DNA from: Actinomycetales bacterium | Lineage (GTDB): Bacteria > Actinomycetota > Actinomycetes > S36-B12 | Length of the DNA: 64,000 nt | Assembly: GCA_016125355.1 (NCBI GenBank) | Contig: WGLX01000002.1 | Location: forward strand, 1-64,000 | Direction: 5' to 3' | In this document: positions 36,116 to 44,386 of the stretch, in pieces | Layout of the letters: the number at the start of each line of letters is the position of its first letter | Numbering within the stretch: position 1 is the stretch's first letter | Notes under the pieces: generated by a model | What the model was told of the DNA's origin: nothing | What the model saw: the letters and a program-made list of their open reading frames with translations, nothing else | Database searches by the model: none | Position numbers and translations under genes: made by a program

Positions 36116-37288
36116 TCAGCCCAGCGCCGCAGTCAGTCGGTCGAGCGCCTCCTGCAGGACCTCCGGACGCTTGCAGAACGCCCAGCGCACGTAGGGCGCC
36201 CCGACCTCGGGGTCATCGCAGAGCGCCTGGTGCGGGATGGCCACGACCCCGGCGCGCGCCGGCAGTTCCCGGCAGAAGTCCAGTCCGTCGCGGAACCCGA
36301 GCGGCCGCACATCGGTGCTGATGAAGTACGTGCCCTGGGTGGGCAGCACCCGCAGCCCCAAGTCAGCCAGCCCGGCGGCGAGCAGGTCCCGCTTCCCGGC
36401 CATGTCCGCGCGGAACTCCGTGAAGTACGCGTCCGGCAGCCCGAGGCCCCGCGCCATCGCGTACTGGAACGGACCCCCGGAGACGTAGGACAGGTGCTGA
36501 CGCACGACCCGAACCGCGGCGATCAGGTCAGCCGGTCCGGACGCCCACCCCACCTTCCATCCGGTGAAGGAGAACGTCTTCCCACCCGAGCCCACGGTGA
36601 CGGTGCGCTCCCACATGCCCGGCAGCGTGGCGATGGGCACGTGCCGGTTGTCGTCGAACCACAGGTGTTCGTACGCCTCGTCGGAGATGACGAGGAGGTC
36701 GTGGTCGAGGGCCACCTGTGCGACGGCCGACAGCTCGGCGGGCGTGAACACGATGCCGGTCGGGTTGTGTGGCGAGTTGATGAGGATGACGCGCGTGCGT
36801 GGGGTGACCGCGGCCCGCAGCGCATCGATATCCGGGCGCAGCTCGGGCCCGGCCAGCGGCACGCCGACCCGTCGGCCGCGTGCCAATGAGATGCCCGCGG
36901 CGTAGATGTCGAACCACGGCTCGAAGACGAGCACCTCCTCGCCCTCGTCGACAAGGGCGAGGATCGCGGACTGCAGGATCTCCGATGCACCGGTTCCCAC
37001 GACGACCCCGAGCCCGGGATCCACCGCGAGGTCGTAGAACCGACGCTGATGGAGCGCGATCGCCTCGCGGAGGGCGGGCAGGCCGTGCGGTGGCGGGTAC
37101 TGGTTTCCGTGTCCGTCCTGGATCGCGGCGATGGCCGCGTCCTTGAGCACCTGGGGGCCGTCCGTGTCAGGGAAGCCCTGCCCGAGGTTGATGGCGCCCG
37201 TCCGCGTCGCCAGCGTCGACATCTCCCCGAAGATCGAGGTGGTGTGCTCGGCCATGCGGGGCACGAGCAGGTCCGGGCGCCGCGACAT
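36116..37288 (-). CDS. Class I/II PLP-dependent aminotransferase
   Basis: A 390-residue fold-type I aminotransferase. It shows NLGQGFPDTDGP near residue 34, NSPHNPTG near 170 and the PLP lysine Lys237 in SGGKTFSFTGWKVGW; a C-terminal Arg is in the PYVRWAF segment. The family includes kynurenine, methionine and N-succinyl-diaminopimelate (DapC) aminotransferases; the QYPPPHGLPALREA region fits that group, but the substrate cannot be fixed. The ATG at 37288 lies 6 bases after a minus-strand TACCGT and is divergent from the acyl-CoA dehydrogenase-like gene. Confidence 0.88.
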   Translation of the reverse strand: MSRRPDLLVPRMAEHTTSIFGEMSTLATRTGAINLGQGFPDTDGPQVLKDAAIAAIQDGHGNQYPPPHGLPALREAIALHQRRFYDLAVDPGLGVVVGTGASEILQSAILALVDEGEEVLVFEPWFDIYAAGISLARGRRVGVPLAGPELRPDIDALRAAVTPRTRVILINSPHNPTGIVFTPAELSAVAQVALDHDLLVISDEAYEHLWFDDNRHVPIATLPGMWERTVTVGSGGKTFSFTGWKVGWASGPADLIAAVRVVRQHLSYVSGGPFQYAMARGLGLPDAYFTEFRADMAGKRDLLAAGLADLGLRVLPTQGTYFISTDVRPLGFRDGLDFCRELPARAGVVAIPHQALCDDPEVGAPYVRWAFCKRPEVLQEALDRLTAALG

Positions 37289-37294
37289 GGCCGA

Positions 37295-37304
37295 ACGGTA
37301 GCGT
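37295..37304. promoter_or_regulatory. Overlapping divergent -10 boxes sharing TA
   Basis: ACGGTAGCGT reads TACCGT on the minus strand, 6 bases before the aminotransferase ATG, and TAGCGT on the plus strand, 7 bases before GTG 37312. The two -10 boxes share TA at 37299-37300. Both genes would be leaderless and 23 bases apart. Confidence 0.6.
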
Positions 37305-37311
37305 GCGGAGG

Positions 37312-38451
37312 GTGTCCGAGATGTTCCCGTTGCGCGACCCGGTCGGTCCGGACCGGGCGGCGTTGCCGCAGCCAGCACGGGAGCTGATCGCGGCGCGCGT
37401 GGCACCTGCCGCGGACCAGACCGACCGCAAGGGCGTCACGCGTGCGGTCATCGACGAGTTCGCGGCCGTGGGCCTGCTCGGCGACGCACTCACCCCGGCC
37501 GCCGCGATGCGGGAGCTCTCCGAGGTCCTGGCCGGAGCGGACGCCACGACCTGGTTCTGCTGGGTCCAGCACCAGACGCCCCTTCGCATCCTCAAGGGGG
37601 AGGGGGCGGGTCTGCGTGAGCCGGCAGGCGGCCAGCTGACGGAGCAGCTGCTGCCCGACCTGCGCTCCGGGCGGTCCCTTGCGGCCGTCGCCTTCGCTCA
37701 CGTGCGCCGTCCGGGACCCCCCAATCCGGCGGCCACGCGCGTCGACGGCGGGTGGCGCCTGGACGGTCGGCTCGACTGGGTGACGTCGTGGGACATCGCC
37801 GATGTGGTCATGGTCATGGCCCAGGGCGTACCGCCCTACGACAGCCTCCTCGTGTGCGCCTACCTCCCGGCGGGACGTGCGCAGGAACGGCTGGCGGGAG
37901 TGACGGTCGGCGAGCCGCTCAGCCTGCTCGCCATGTCCGGAACGCACACGCGGCCGATCACCCTGGCAGACGTCCACGTGCCGGACGCGCGCGTCGGTGC
38001 GATCTTGGATCGCCATGCCTGGCTGGCCCAGGACGCCTCGCGCACGCTCGATGCCAACCCCGCGGCCTTCGGCGTCACGCGGGGCGCGATCGCCGAGCTC
38101 GACGCGATCGCGGAGCAGCGAGCGGACTCCTCGTTGGCTGCCCTGGCCGCGGAGCTGGCGCTGACCTGCCGAAGCGTGCGTGGCCATGCGTATGCGGCCG
38201 CCGACGACGGCGCCCCGCCGGAGACGCGAGTCGCCCTGCGTGCGGCGTCGCTGCAGTTGGCCATCGACGCGACGACGGCGGTCGTCACGGCGCGGGCCGG
38301 TGCCTCCATGCTCCGGGGCACGTCCGCAGAACGCCGGCTTCGGGAGGCGATGTTCCTGCAGGTCCAGGCGCAGACGGCCACCACGCGAGCCGCCTCCCTC
38401 GCCTTGACGGCGGCCCGCCTGCCGACGTTGCGCGCTACCGGCGGCCGGTGA
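37312..38451 (+). CDS. Acyl-CoA dehydrogenase-like protein
   Basis: A 379-residue protein with the acyl-CoA dehydrogenase fold. It has an N-terminal helical region with FAAVGLLGDAL, a middle barrel (DGGWRLDGRLDWVTSWDIADVVMV is the typical strand pair, about residues 145-168) and a C-terminal helical bundle. It resembles the divergent acyl-CoA dehydrogenase and flavin monooxygenase (HpaB/DszC-like) branch. I cannot identify a catalytic Glu, so dehydrogenase activity is uncertain. The GTG at 37312 is preferred because of the -10 box 7 bases upstream; an ATG at 37321 is the alternative. The 3' end overlaps the protease gene by 17 bases. Confidence 0.72.
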   Translation: MSEMFPLRDPVGPDRAALPQPARELIAARVAPAADQTDRKGVTRAVIDEFAAVGLLGDALTPAAAMRELSEVLAGADATTWFCWVQHQTPLRILKGEGAGLREPAGGQLTEQLLPDLRSGRSLAAVAFAHVRRPGPPNPAATRVDGGWRLDGRLDWVTSWDIADVVMVMAQGVPPYDSLLVCAYLPAGRAQERLAGVTVGEPLSLLAMSGTHTRPITLADVHVPDARVGAILDRHAWLAQDASRTLDANPAAFGVTRGAIAELDAIAEQRADSSLAALAAELALTCRSVRGHAYAAADDGAPPETRVALRAASLQLAIDATTAVVTARAGASMLRGTSAERRLREAMFLQVQAQTATTRAASLALTAARLPTLRATGGR

Positions 38452-39904
38452 TGCGCACGGGTGTCGACACCGACGACCCGGCGGCGTTCTCCGCCTGGAT
38501 GGTGCACGAGTAGCGCACGGGCTTCAGTCCGCGGACGACCACCTTGGCCCCGGCGATCGGCACAGCCACCGCCGCGCCGCGCCGGACGGGCTGGCAGCGC
38601 AGGACGTTCGTCGTGAGGTCGGCGCCCAGACTGGGTGTCACGCGGAACACGGCGCGCCCACCCCGCAGCGTCGAGGCCTTGACGATGCGGCCGGCCACCG
38701 CGGCCGGGCTCGGCGCGCTGCTGACGGGACCGGCCACGGGGGAGTTGCCGGACGGCGTGCCCGCGATCGCCGTCACCTGGTAGGCGGTCCCGTCCACAAG
38801 GTCGGGCACGGTGCACTCGCCGAGGCCCTTCGCGTCGGGGGCGGCGAAGCAGTTCCAGGACTGCCCGGTCGCCGGGTCGAGGACCGTCGCCGCGAAGCCG
38901 GCCACGTCCGTCGTCCCCGGAGGAGCGGTGAACTCGATGCGCAGGGCCGTCGGCTCGGCCACGACATTCAGGCCGGGGGCCTGAACCGGCGTCGTCACCG
39001 GTGGCGGGATGGCTCCGTGCTGGCCGAGGAAGGTGTACATCGCCGCGACCCGCGTGTAGACGCCGGGATACCGGGTCGCGCAGTCGTTGCCCCAGCTGAC
39101 CACGCCCACGAGCCGGGTGCCGGCTCCCTCACCGCCGACGAGGGGACCGCCGGAGTCGCCCTGGCAGGCGTCGATGACCGTCGCCGCGGCCGTGGCACCG
39201 GCCGCGCAGACCATCACCGCGGAGTTGGCCTCGTCCGGACCGAAGCCCTTGAAGGTGATGCCGCCCACGGTGAACGGCTCGCCCTGCCCACAGGTGCCGT
39301 CCGGGAAGACGGTGACGCGTCCGACGCGGAACACGTCCGGGAACTGGCGGCCGGTGGTGGAGGTGTTGCCCCAGCCCACGACGCGGACGCTCGACCCGGG
39401 TGACGTCAGGGCGGCCCCCTCCTCGGGGCTGGCGGGCGCCAGGACCGGCACGTCCGGGACCGGCTGGGCGAGGACGAGCACCGCGATGTCGTTCTCGGCA
39501 CGGCTGCGCACGTAGTCGGGAGAGACGATGACCTGGGCGACCGGCACCACGCGGATGCCGGACTCCCGGAGGTCCGCACCGAAGCCCGCGAGGATCTCGG
39601 AGGCGTCGAGAATGCTGCCCGTCTTCTGGTTGACCATGCAGTGGGCGGCGGTCACGACCGTGCTGCTGGTCGTCAGGGTCCCTGCGCAGAACTGCGCGTT
39701 GTAGGCGCCCTCGCGCGCGTAGACGTCGGGCTGCAGCAGCGAGACGAGGAAGGGGTAGGCGCCGGGATCGCCGGGATCTCCGTTGATGATCCGTGGCGCG
39801 ATCCTCGGACCGGCGGAGGCGGGCGCCGCGGACACGGCACCGAGCGTGGCGATCAGCGCGACGGCGGCGACGAGAATCGCGCGGAGCCGGGACCGGATCC
39901 TCAT
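38435..39904 (-). CDS. Secreted trypsin-like serine protease (S1)
   Basis: A 489-residue exported protease. A signal peptide covers about residues 1-31 (basic start, hydrophobic core, ASA end). A trypsin-type activation site follows, with mature start IINGD at Ile39. The catalytic triad is His88 (TAAHC), Asp139 (ENDIAV) and Ser251 (CQGDSGGPL). From about residue 300 the protein continues with about 190 residues of beta-rich, Thr/Pro/Val-rich sequence resembling fibronectin-type repeats, perhaps for substrate or wall binding. The ATG is 6 bases after a minus-strand TAGCGT, so it is probably leaderless. Confidence 0.92.
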   Translation of the reverse strand: MRIRSRLRAILVAAVALIATLGAVSAAPASAGPRIAPRIINGDPGDPGAYPFLVSLLQPDVYAREGAYNAQFCAGTLTTSSTVVTAAHCMVNQKTGSILDASEILAGFGADLRESGIRVVPVAQVIVSPDYVRSRAENDIAVLVLAQPVPDVPVLAPASPEEGAALTSPGSSVRVVGWGNTSTTGRQFPDVFRVGRVTVFPDGTCGQGEPFTVGGITFKGFGPDEANSAVMVCAAGATAAATVIDACQGDSGGPLVGGEGAGTRLVGVVSWGNDCATRYPGVYTRVAAMYTFLGQHGAIPPPVTTPVQAPGLNVVAEPTALRIEFTAPPGTTDVAGFAATVLDPATGQSWNCFAAPDAKGLGECTVPDLVDGTAYQVTAIAGTPSGNSPVAGPVSSAPSPAAVAGRIVKASTLRGGRAVFRVTPSLGADLTTNVLRCQPVRRGAAVAVPIAGAKVVVRGLKPVRYSCTIQAENAAGSSVSTPVRITGRR

Positions 39905-39910
39905 GGCGTC

Positions 39911-39920
39911 ACGCTACGTT
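39911..39920. promoter_or_regulatory. Overlapping divergent -10 boxes for protease and SDR genes
   Basis: ACGCTACGTT reads TAGCGT on the minus strand, 6 bases before the protease ATG, and TACGTT on the plus strand, sharing TA at 39915-39916. The plus message would have a leader of about 55 bases with GGGAGG at 39968-39973. Confidence 0.55.
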
Positions 39921-39982
39921 GAGGGGGTCGGCGGGCGTGGTGCGGGGGCCCCGATCGCCGGCAGCGAGGGAGGTTGATCACG

Positions 39983-40786
39983 GTGGCAACGGCGCTCATC
40001 ACTGGTCCGAAGTCCGGAATCGGCCGCGGGTTCACCGATGCCCTCGCCCGGAAGGGCTTCGATCTCGTCCTCGTGTCCCGCAACTGGGAGCGGCTCTCGT
40101 CTCTGGCCACGGAGATGTCCAGCACCTACGGCGTGGGTACCGAGGTCATCGTGGCTGACCTGAGCAGTCGTTCGGACACCGACCGCGTCGCTGCGCGCCT
40201 GGGCGATCGGGGCCGTCCGGTCACGACCCTGGTGAACAACGCCGGCTTCGGCCTGAACCGGTCCTTCCTGAACTCGTCCATCGACGACGAGCAGCGGTCG
40301 GTCGACGTGATGGTGACCGCGGTCCTGCGGCTGACGCACGCAGTGGTGCCGGGCATGGTCGACCGTGGCACGGGGATGGTCGTCAACGTGAGCAGTGTGG
40401 CCGGCTGGCTGACCGGAGGGACCTACTCGGCATCCAAGGCGTGGGTCACCGTGTTCACCGAGAGCCTGGCGCTCGACCTGCAGGGCACGGGCGTGCGGAC
40501 GACCGCCGTGTGCCCGGGATTCGTGCATACCGAGTTCCATGAGCGGGCCGGGATCGACATGTCGAGCCTGCCCGACTTCATGTGGCTCGACGTCGACCAG
40601 GTGGTCGCTCAGGCCTTCACCGACCTGGCCCGCGGTCGGCCGATCAGCGTGGCCGGGGGCCAGTACCGGCTGGCCTCGAGACTGCTGCGGCACGGGCCGA
40701 GGGCGTTCACGAACCTGGCCCTGGGTGCGCGGAACCGGACCAGGCGTCAAGGCTCCCGGGAAGCCGGCGACCGAGCCGAAGGCTAG
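39983..40786 (+). CDS. Short-chain dehydrogenase/reductase
   Basis: A 267-residue SDR. The cofactor motif GPKSGIGRGF (about residues 8-17) replaces the usual TGxxxGIG start, NNAGFG is near 85, and the catalytic Ser/Tyr/Lys are in NVSSVAGW and TYSASKAW. It oxidises or reduces an unknown alcohol or ketone with NAD(P). GGGAGG lies 9 bases before the GTG at 39983, so I prefer that to a TTG at 39974. The TAG stop is shared as CTAG (40783-40786) with the convergent gene. Confidence 0.87.
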   Translation: MATALITGPKSGIGRGFTDALARKGFDLVLVSRNWERLSSLATEMSSTYGVGTEVIVADLSSRSDTDRVAARLGDRGRPVTTLVNNAGFGLNRSFLNSSIDDEQRSVDVMVTAVLRLTHAVVPGMVDRGTGMVVNVSSVAGWLTGGTYSASKAWVTVFTESLALDLQGTGVRTTAVCPGFVHTEFHERAGIDMSSLPDFMWLDVDQVVAQAFTDLARGRPISVAGGQYRLASRLLRHGPRAFTNLALGARNRTRRQGSREAGDRAEG

Positions 40787-41205
40787 GTCGTGGAGCTGGC
40801 CTGCTCCACCCAGTCGTCCAGGTCTCCGGGAACGCGGAGGTCCCATCCCCGCAGGCGGGCCTGCGTCGCGGCCCACTCGTCGTCGGAGACGACGGTGACC
40901 GGCGCATCCGGCCACACGTCGGTCACCGCGGGCAGCTCCGGATCGATGAGAAGGTAGCCGACGACGCGGCGGTGCGCGCTGTGCTGGGACCGGGCCACCG
41001 CGGGGAGCAGCAGGGCGCCGGATCCGGCGGCGACGACCGCGAGCGGCGGCCGCGGGTCCACGAGGGTGATGGCGGCGCAGACGCGCGCGGCCAGCGCGTC
41101 GTCGGGCCCGGGAGCCGGCTCGATGACATGCACCTCGTGCTCCTGCGGGCCGAGGAGCTCCTCGAGGCGATCGGGTACGGGCGGCAGGACCACGAAGGCC
41201 GTCAT
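40783..41205 (-). CDS. Uncharacterised protein, possible reduced alpha/beta-hydrolase fold
   Basis: A 140-residue protein of unknown function. The order of a VVAAGSGALLLPAVAR segment (about 58-73), then VGYLLIDPELP and PVTVVSDDEW, resembles the nucleophile-elbow, strand and late-strand pattern of alpha/beta hydrolases with the ends trimmed, but no catalytic His is evident. The ATG at 41205 is 7 bases after a minus-strand TAGGGT. It is divergent from pyrE and converges on the SDR gene with a shared CTAG stop. Confidence 0.6.
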   Translation of the reverse strand: MTAFVVLPPVPDRLEELLGPQEHEVHVIEPAPGPDDALAARVCAAITLVDPRPPLAVVAAGSGALLLPAVARSQHSAHRRVVGYLLIDPELPAVTDVWPDAPVTVVSDDEWAATQARLRGWDLRVPGDLDDWVEQASSTT

Positions 41206-41212
41206 GGGCAAC

Positions 41213-41222
41213 ACCCTAGAGT
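41213..41222. promoter_or_regulatory. Overlapping divergent -10 boxes before pyrE
   Basis: ACCCTAGAGT reads TAGGGT on the minus strand, 7 bases before the uncharacterised gene's ATG, and TAGAGT on the plus strand, 6 bases before the pyrE ATG. The shared TA is at 41217-41218. Only 23 bases separate the two start codons, so both messages should be leaderless. Confidence 0.65.
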
Positions 41223-41228
41223 TCAGCC

Positions 41229-41771
41229 ATGTCCAGTGAGGCGTGGAAGAAGCTGCGTGACGAGATCGCGCAGAAGGCAGTCGTGCACGGCAAGGTCATC
41301 CTGTCGAGCGGGCGCGAGGCGGACTACTACGTCGATCTGCGCCGCGTCACCCTCGACGGCGTGGCCGCACCGCTGGTGGGCCGGGTGATGCGCGAGCTCA
41401 CGGAGGAGTGGGAGTACGACGCGGTGGGTGGGCTGACCCTGGGGGCGGATCCGGTGGCCACCGCGATGCTGCACAGCGCCGCGTCGGACCTGCAGCAGCT
41501 CGACGCCTTCGTCGTCCGCAAGTCCGAGAAGCAGCACGGACTGCAGCGCCGCATCGAGGGGCCGGATGTCAGCGGTCGTCGCGTGCTTGCTGTCGAGGAC
41601 ACGTCCACCACCGGCGGTTCCGTGCTCACGGCGGTCGACGCGCTCGTCGAGGCCGGGGCGACCGTGGTGGGTGTCGCGGTCATCGTGGACCGCGGCGCCG
41701 GGCCGGCGATCGTCGAGCGGGGGCTGGAGTACCGGGCCGCGTACTCGCTGGCTGACCTCGGCCTCGCCTGA
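41229..41771 (+). CDS. pyrE: Orotate phosphoribosyltransferase
   Basis: A 180-residue enzyme that joins orotate to PRPP to give OMP in pyrimidine synthesis. It shows FILSSGREADYYVD-type sequence (VILSSGREADYYVDLR, about residues 22-37), the GGLTLGADPVA segment and the PRPP loop VLAVEDTSTTGGSV (about 118-131). No other pyr gene is adjacent. Its stop abuts the dedA stop on the other strand (TGACTA). Confidence 0.93.
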   Translation: MSSEAWKKLRDEIAQKAVVHGKVILSSGREADYYVDLRRVTLDGVAAPLVGRVMRELTEEWEYDAVGGLTLGADPVATAMLHSAASDLQQLDAFVVRKSEKQHGLQRRIEGPDVSGRRVLAVEDTSTTGGSVLTAVDALVEAGATVVGVAVIVDRGAGPAIVERGLEYRAAYSLADLGLA

Positions 41772-42419
41772 CTACTCGAGGCCGGCGCGCTCGCGACGGT
41801 GCTTGATGTACTCGAAGAGGATCGGCACCACGCTGACGAAGACCACGAGGATGAGGATGAGCTCGATGTTCTTCTTCACGAACTCGATGTTGCCGAGGAA
41901 GTAGCCGGCGACGGTCACGCCGACCGCCCACAGGAAGCCGCCGACGGCGCTGAAGATGATGTACCGGCGGAAGTCCATGCGACCCACCCCGGCGGTCGCC
42001 GTGATGAAGGTGCGCACGATGGGCACGAAGCGCGCCAGCACGATGGCGCGCGCTCCGTACTTGTTGAAGAAGCGGTGCGTGTGCTCGACGTACTCCTGCT
42101 TGAACAGCTTGGAGTCGGGCTTGTTGAACAGCGGTGGACCGGCCTTGTGCCCGATCCAGTAGCCGGTGACGTTGCCGAGGACGGCGGCGATGAACAGCAC
42201 GAGGCAGGCCAGCCAGATGTTGTACGTGATGGCGCCGGTCGCGATGAGCAGACCGGTGATGAACAGCAGCGAATCGCCCGGGAGGAAGAAGCCGATGAGC
42301 AGGCCGCACTCGGCGAAGATGATGGCGACGACGACCCAGAAGCCGACGTCCCCCCAGCTGCTGAGGATGCCCTCGATGTCCGGTCCGAGGGCGGGGATGC
42401 TGGCAAGCGCGGGAGGCAT
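41772..42419 (-). CDS. DedA-family membrane protein
   Basis: A 215-residue membrane protein with about five hydrophobic helices. The DedA/SNARE-associated domain is clear from FAECGLLIGFFLPGDSLLF (about residues 38-56), GYWIGHKAG and the motif RFVPIVRTFITATAGVGRM. DedA proteins are linked to lipid-carrier recycling and membrane homeostasis. The ATG lies 7 bases after a minus-strand TAGCCT. Confidence 0.92.
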   Translation of the reverse strand: MPPALASIPALGPDIEGILSSWGDVGFWVVVAIIFAECGLLIGFFLPGDSLLFITGLLIATGAITYNIWLACLVLFIAAVLGNVTGYWIGHKAGPPLFNKPDSKLFKQEYVEHTHRFFNKYGARAIVLARFVPIVRTFITATAGVGRMDFRRYIIFSAVGGFLWAVGVTVAGYFLGNIEFVKKNIELILILVVFVSVVPILFEYIKHRRERAGLE

Positions 42420-42426
42420 GCCCGTC

Positions 42427-42436
42427 AGGCTATCGT
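42427..42436. promoter_or_regulatory. Overlapping divergent -10 boxes for dedA and the rRNA methyltransferase gene
   Basis: AGGCTATCGT reads TAGCCT on the minus strand and TATCGT on the plus strand, sharing TA at 42431-42432. Both are exactly 7 bases from a start codon, ATG 42419 and GTG 42444. This is the most symmetric of the shared-box promoters. Confidence 0.65.
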
Positions 42437-42443
42437 CGCCGCC

Positions 42444-43073
42444 GTGGAGGAGACCCAGGTGACGGCCGAAGTCGGTGTCGGCCCCTGGCCGGGGGAGTGG
42501 CCGGACGATCCCCGCCTCGATCCTGATCTGCTGCGCGACGGCGACCGGCGCAACGTCGTCGACCGCTACCGCTACTGGCGGCTGGAGGCGATCGTCGTCG
42601 ACCTGGACAAGCGTCGCCACCCGTTCCACGTCGCGATCGAGAACTTCGCGCACGACTTCAACATCGGTTCCGTGGTGCGCACGGCGAACGCCTTCCTCGC
42701 CCGCGAGGTGCATGTGGTCGGGCGACGCCGGTGGAACCGTCGCGGCGCGATGGTGACCGACCGCTACCAGCACATCCGACACCATGCGGACGCCTCGGAA
42801 CTCGCCGGCTGGTGCTCCGAGCACGGCCTCGAGCTCATCGGCATCGACAACCTGCCGGGTGCCGAGCCGCTCGAGGCGGCGGTGCTGCCGGCGGACTGCA
42901 TGCTGCTGTTCGGGCAGGAGGGCGAGGGCCTCACCGTGCAGGCTCGATCCGCGTGCGCTCGCGTCCTGTCGATCGGCCAGTACGGCTCCACGAGGTCGAT
43001 CAACGCGGGAGCGGCGGCGGCCATCGCGATGCACGCGTGGATCCGGCAGCACGTCTTCGGTCAGGTGCCCTGA
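42444..43073 (+). CDS. SpoU/TrmH-family RNA 2'-O-methyltransferase
   Basis: A 209-residue SPOUT methyltransferase. Motif 1 is NFAHDFNIGSVVRTANAFLA (about residues 67-86), motif 2 is LLFGQEGEGL (about 153-162) and motif 3 is SIGQYGSTRSINAGAAAAIAMH, forming the SAM-binding knot. The target tRNA or rRNA base is unknown. The GTG at 42444 fits the leaderless promoter; a GTG at 42459 with GGAGGAG 6 bases upstream is a real alternative. The stop overlaps the MFS start (TGATG). Confidence 0.87.
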   Translation: MEETQVTAEVGVGPWPGEWPDDPRLDPDLLRDGDRRNVVDRYRYWRLEAIVVDLDKRRHPFHVAIENFAHDFNIGSVVRTANAFLAREVHVVGRRRWNRRGAMVTDRYQHIRHHADASELAGWCSEHGLELIGIDNLPGAEPLEAAVLPADCMLLFGQEGEGLTVQARSACARVLSIGQYGSTRSINAGAAAAIAMHAWIRQHVFGQVP

Positions 43074-44326
43074 TGTCCGGCCGTGATCTGGTGCGCAATG
43101 CCAACTACCGCAGGCTGTTCATCTCGCGCACCGTCAGCAATTTCGGCAACGGCATCGCCCCGATTGCCTTGGCGTTCGGCGTGCTGGCGCTTCCTGGCGC
43201 ATCCGCGACATCGCTGAGCCTCGTGCTGGCCGCCCAGGCCGTGCCGGTGATCCTCGTGCTGCCCTTCGGCGGTGTCGTGGCGGATCGGCTCGGACGGGCG
43301 CGGGTCGTCGCCACCACGGACATCGTCCTCAGCGCCGTGGTGATGACGACCGCGATCCTGTTCCTGACCGGACTCGCCAGCGTCCCGGTCCTCGCTGCGC
43401 TCGGCTTCCTCTCCGGAATCCTGAACGGCCTCTGGTACCCCGCCATGGGCGGGCTGGTGCCGGATGTGGTGCCCGAGTCGCACATCCAGCCGGCCAACGC
43501 GTACGTGTCCGTCGCCCAGAACGTCGGTCTCATCGTGGGGACGGCCACCGGCGGCCTGCTGGTGGCCGCCTTCGGTTCCGGGATCGCGATCGCGCTTGAT
43601 GCGCTGACCTTCCTCACTGCGGGGCTGCTCGTCCTGTCCTTCCGTCATGTCTCCCAGCGGCACGAGTCCGGGGAGTCGATGGTCGGCGACCTCACGCACG
43701 GTTGGCGGGTGTTCGTGTCCTTCCGCTGGGTGGTCGTGGTGGTGCTCGCCTTCAGCGTCATCGTCATGGTGCTCCGGGGTTCCGAGGAGGTCCTCGGCCC
43801 GGTCCTCGCCAACGAGGAGTACGGAGGGCCGCGCGGCTGGGCGGTCGTGCTCGGCTTCCAGTCGGTGGGCCTGCTCATCGGGGCCTTCGTGGGATCTCGC
43901 ATCCGCATTGGGCGACCGATCCTGTTCGGCATGCTCATCACCTTCACCCTGCCGGCGTGGCTGGTGATGCTGGCCTTCGCCGCGCCCCTCCCCCTGGTGG
44001 CCGCGGTCTCCTTCCTCTGGGGCCTCGCCATCGAGCTGTTCATGGTGCTCTGGATGACGGCCCTGCAGACGAACGTGCCGCGAGAGGCCCTCTCGCGAGT
44101 GAGCTCCTACGACGCCATGGGCTCGCTCATGTTCGGTCCCATCGGCCTCGCGCTCGCCGGCCCGCTGGTGGCGGCCGTGGGGCTGCAGGCCGCCTTCCTC
44201 GGGGCAGCCGTCATCGCCGCCCTCGCGATCGCGGCCTCGCTGCTGTCCCGGTCCATCTGGCGGCTGCGGTCGGGCCCCGCGGAGGCGGCGCCCACGGGCT
44301 GGGACGCGGTCGAGCCCACGTTGTGA
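43073..44326 (+). CDS. Major facilitator superfamily transporter
   Basis: A 417-residue protein with about 12 hydrophobic helices in two halves. It starts RNANYRRLFISRTVSNFGNG, and loop 2-3 reads GGVVADRLGRARVV, the MFS signature. It resembles the enterobactin-exporter-like (EntS/MFS_3) drug exporters. The substrate is unknown. It overlaps the methyltransferase stop by one base and is probably co-translated with it. Confidence 0.85.
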   Translation: MSGRDLVRNANYRRLFISRTVSNFGNGIAPIALAFGVLALPGASATSLSLVLAAQAVPVILVLPFGGVVADRLGRARVVATTDIVLSAVVMTTAILFLTGLASVPVLAALGFLSGILNGLWYPAMGGLVPDVVPESHIQPANAYVSVAQNVGLIVGTATGGLLVAAFGSGIAIALDALTFLTAGLLVLSFRHVSQRHESGESMVGDLTHGWRVFVSFRWVVVVVLAFSVIVMVLRGSEEVLGPVLANEEYGGPRGWAVVLGFQSVGLLIGAFVGSRIRIGRPILFGMLITFTLPAWLVMLAFAAPLPLVAAVSFLWGLAIELFMVLWMTALQTNVPREALSRVSSYDAMGSLMFGPIGLALAGPLVAAVGLQAAFLGAAVIAALAIAASLLSRSIWRLRSGPAEAAPTGWDAVEPTL

Positions 44327-44386
44327 CGGACCCCGCGGATCTGGAAGGATGGAATCGCTTACATCCACTCCACTGCAGGAGCTTTC

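Noticed and set aside
42459-42461. GTG 42459 as the start of the SpoU-type gene
   Set aside because: It has a good GGAGGAG, so it stays possible, but the symmetric -10 box 7 bases before GTG 42444 matches the pattern of the neighbouring genes.
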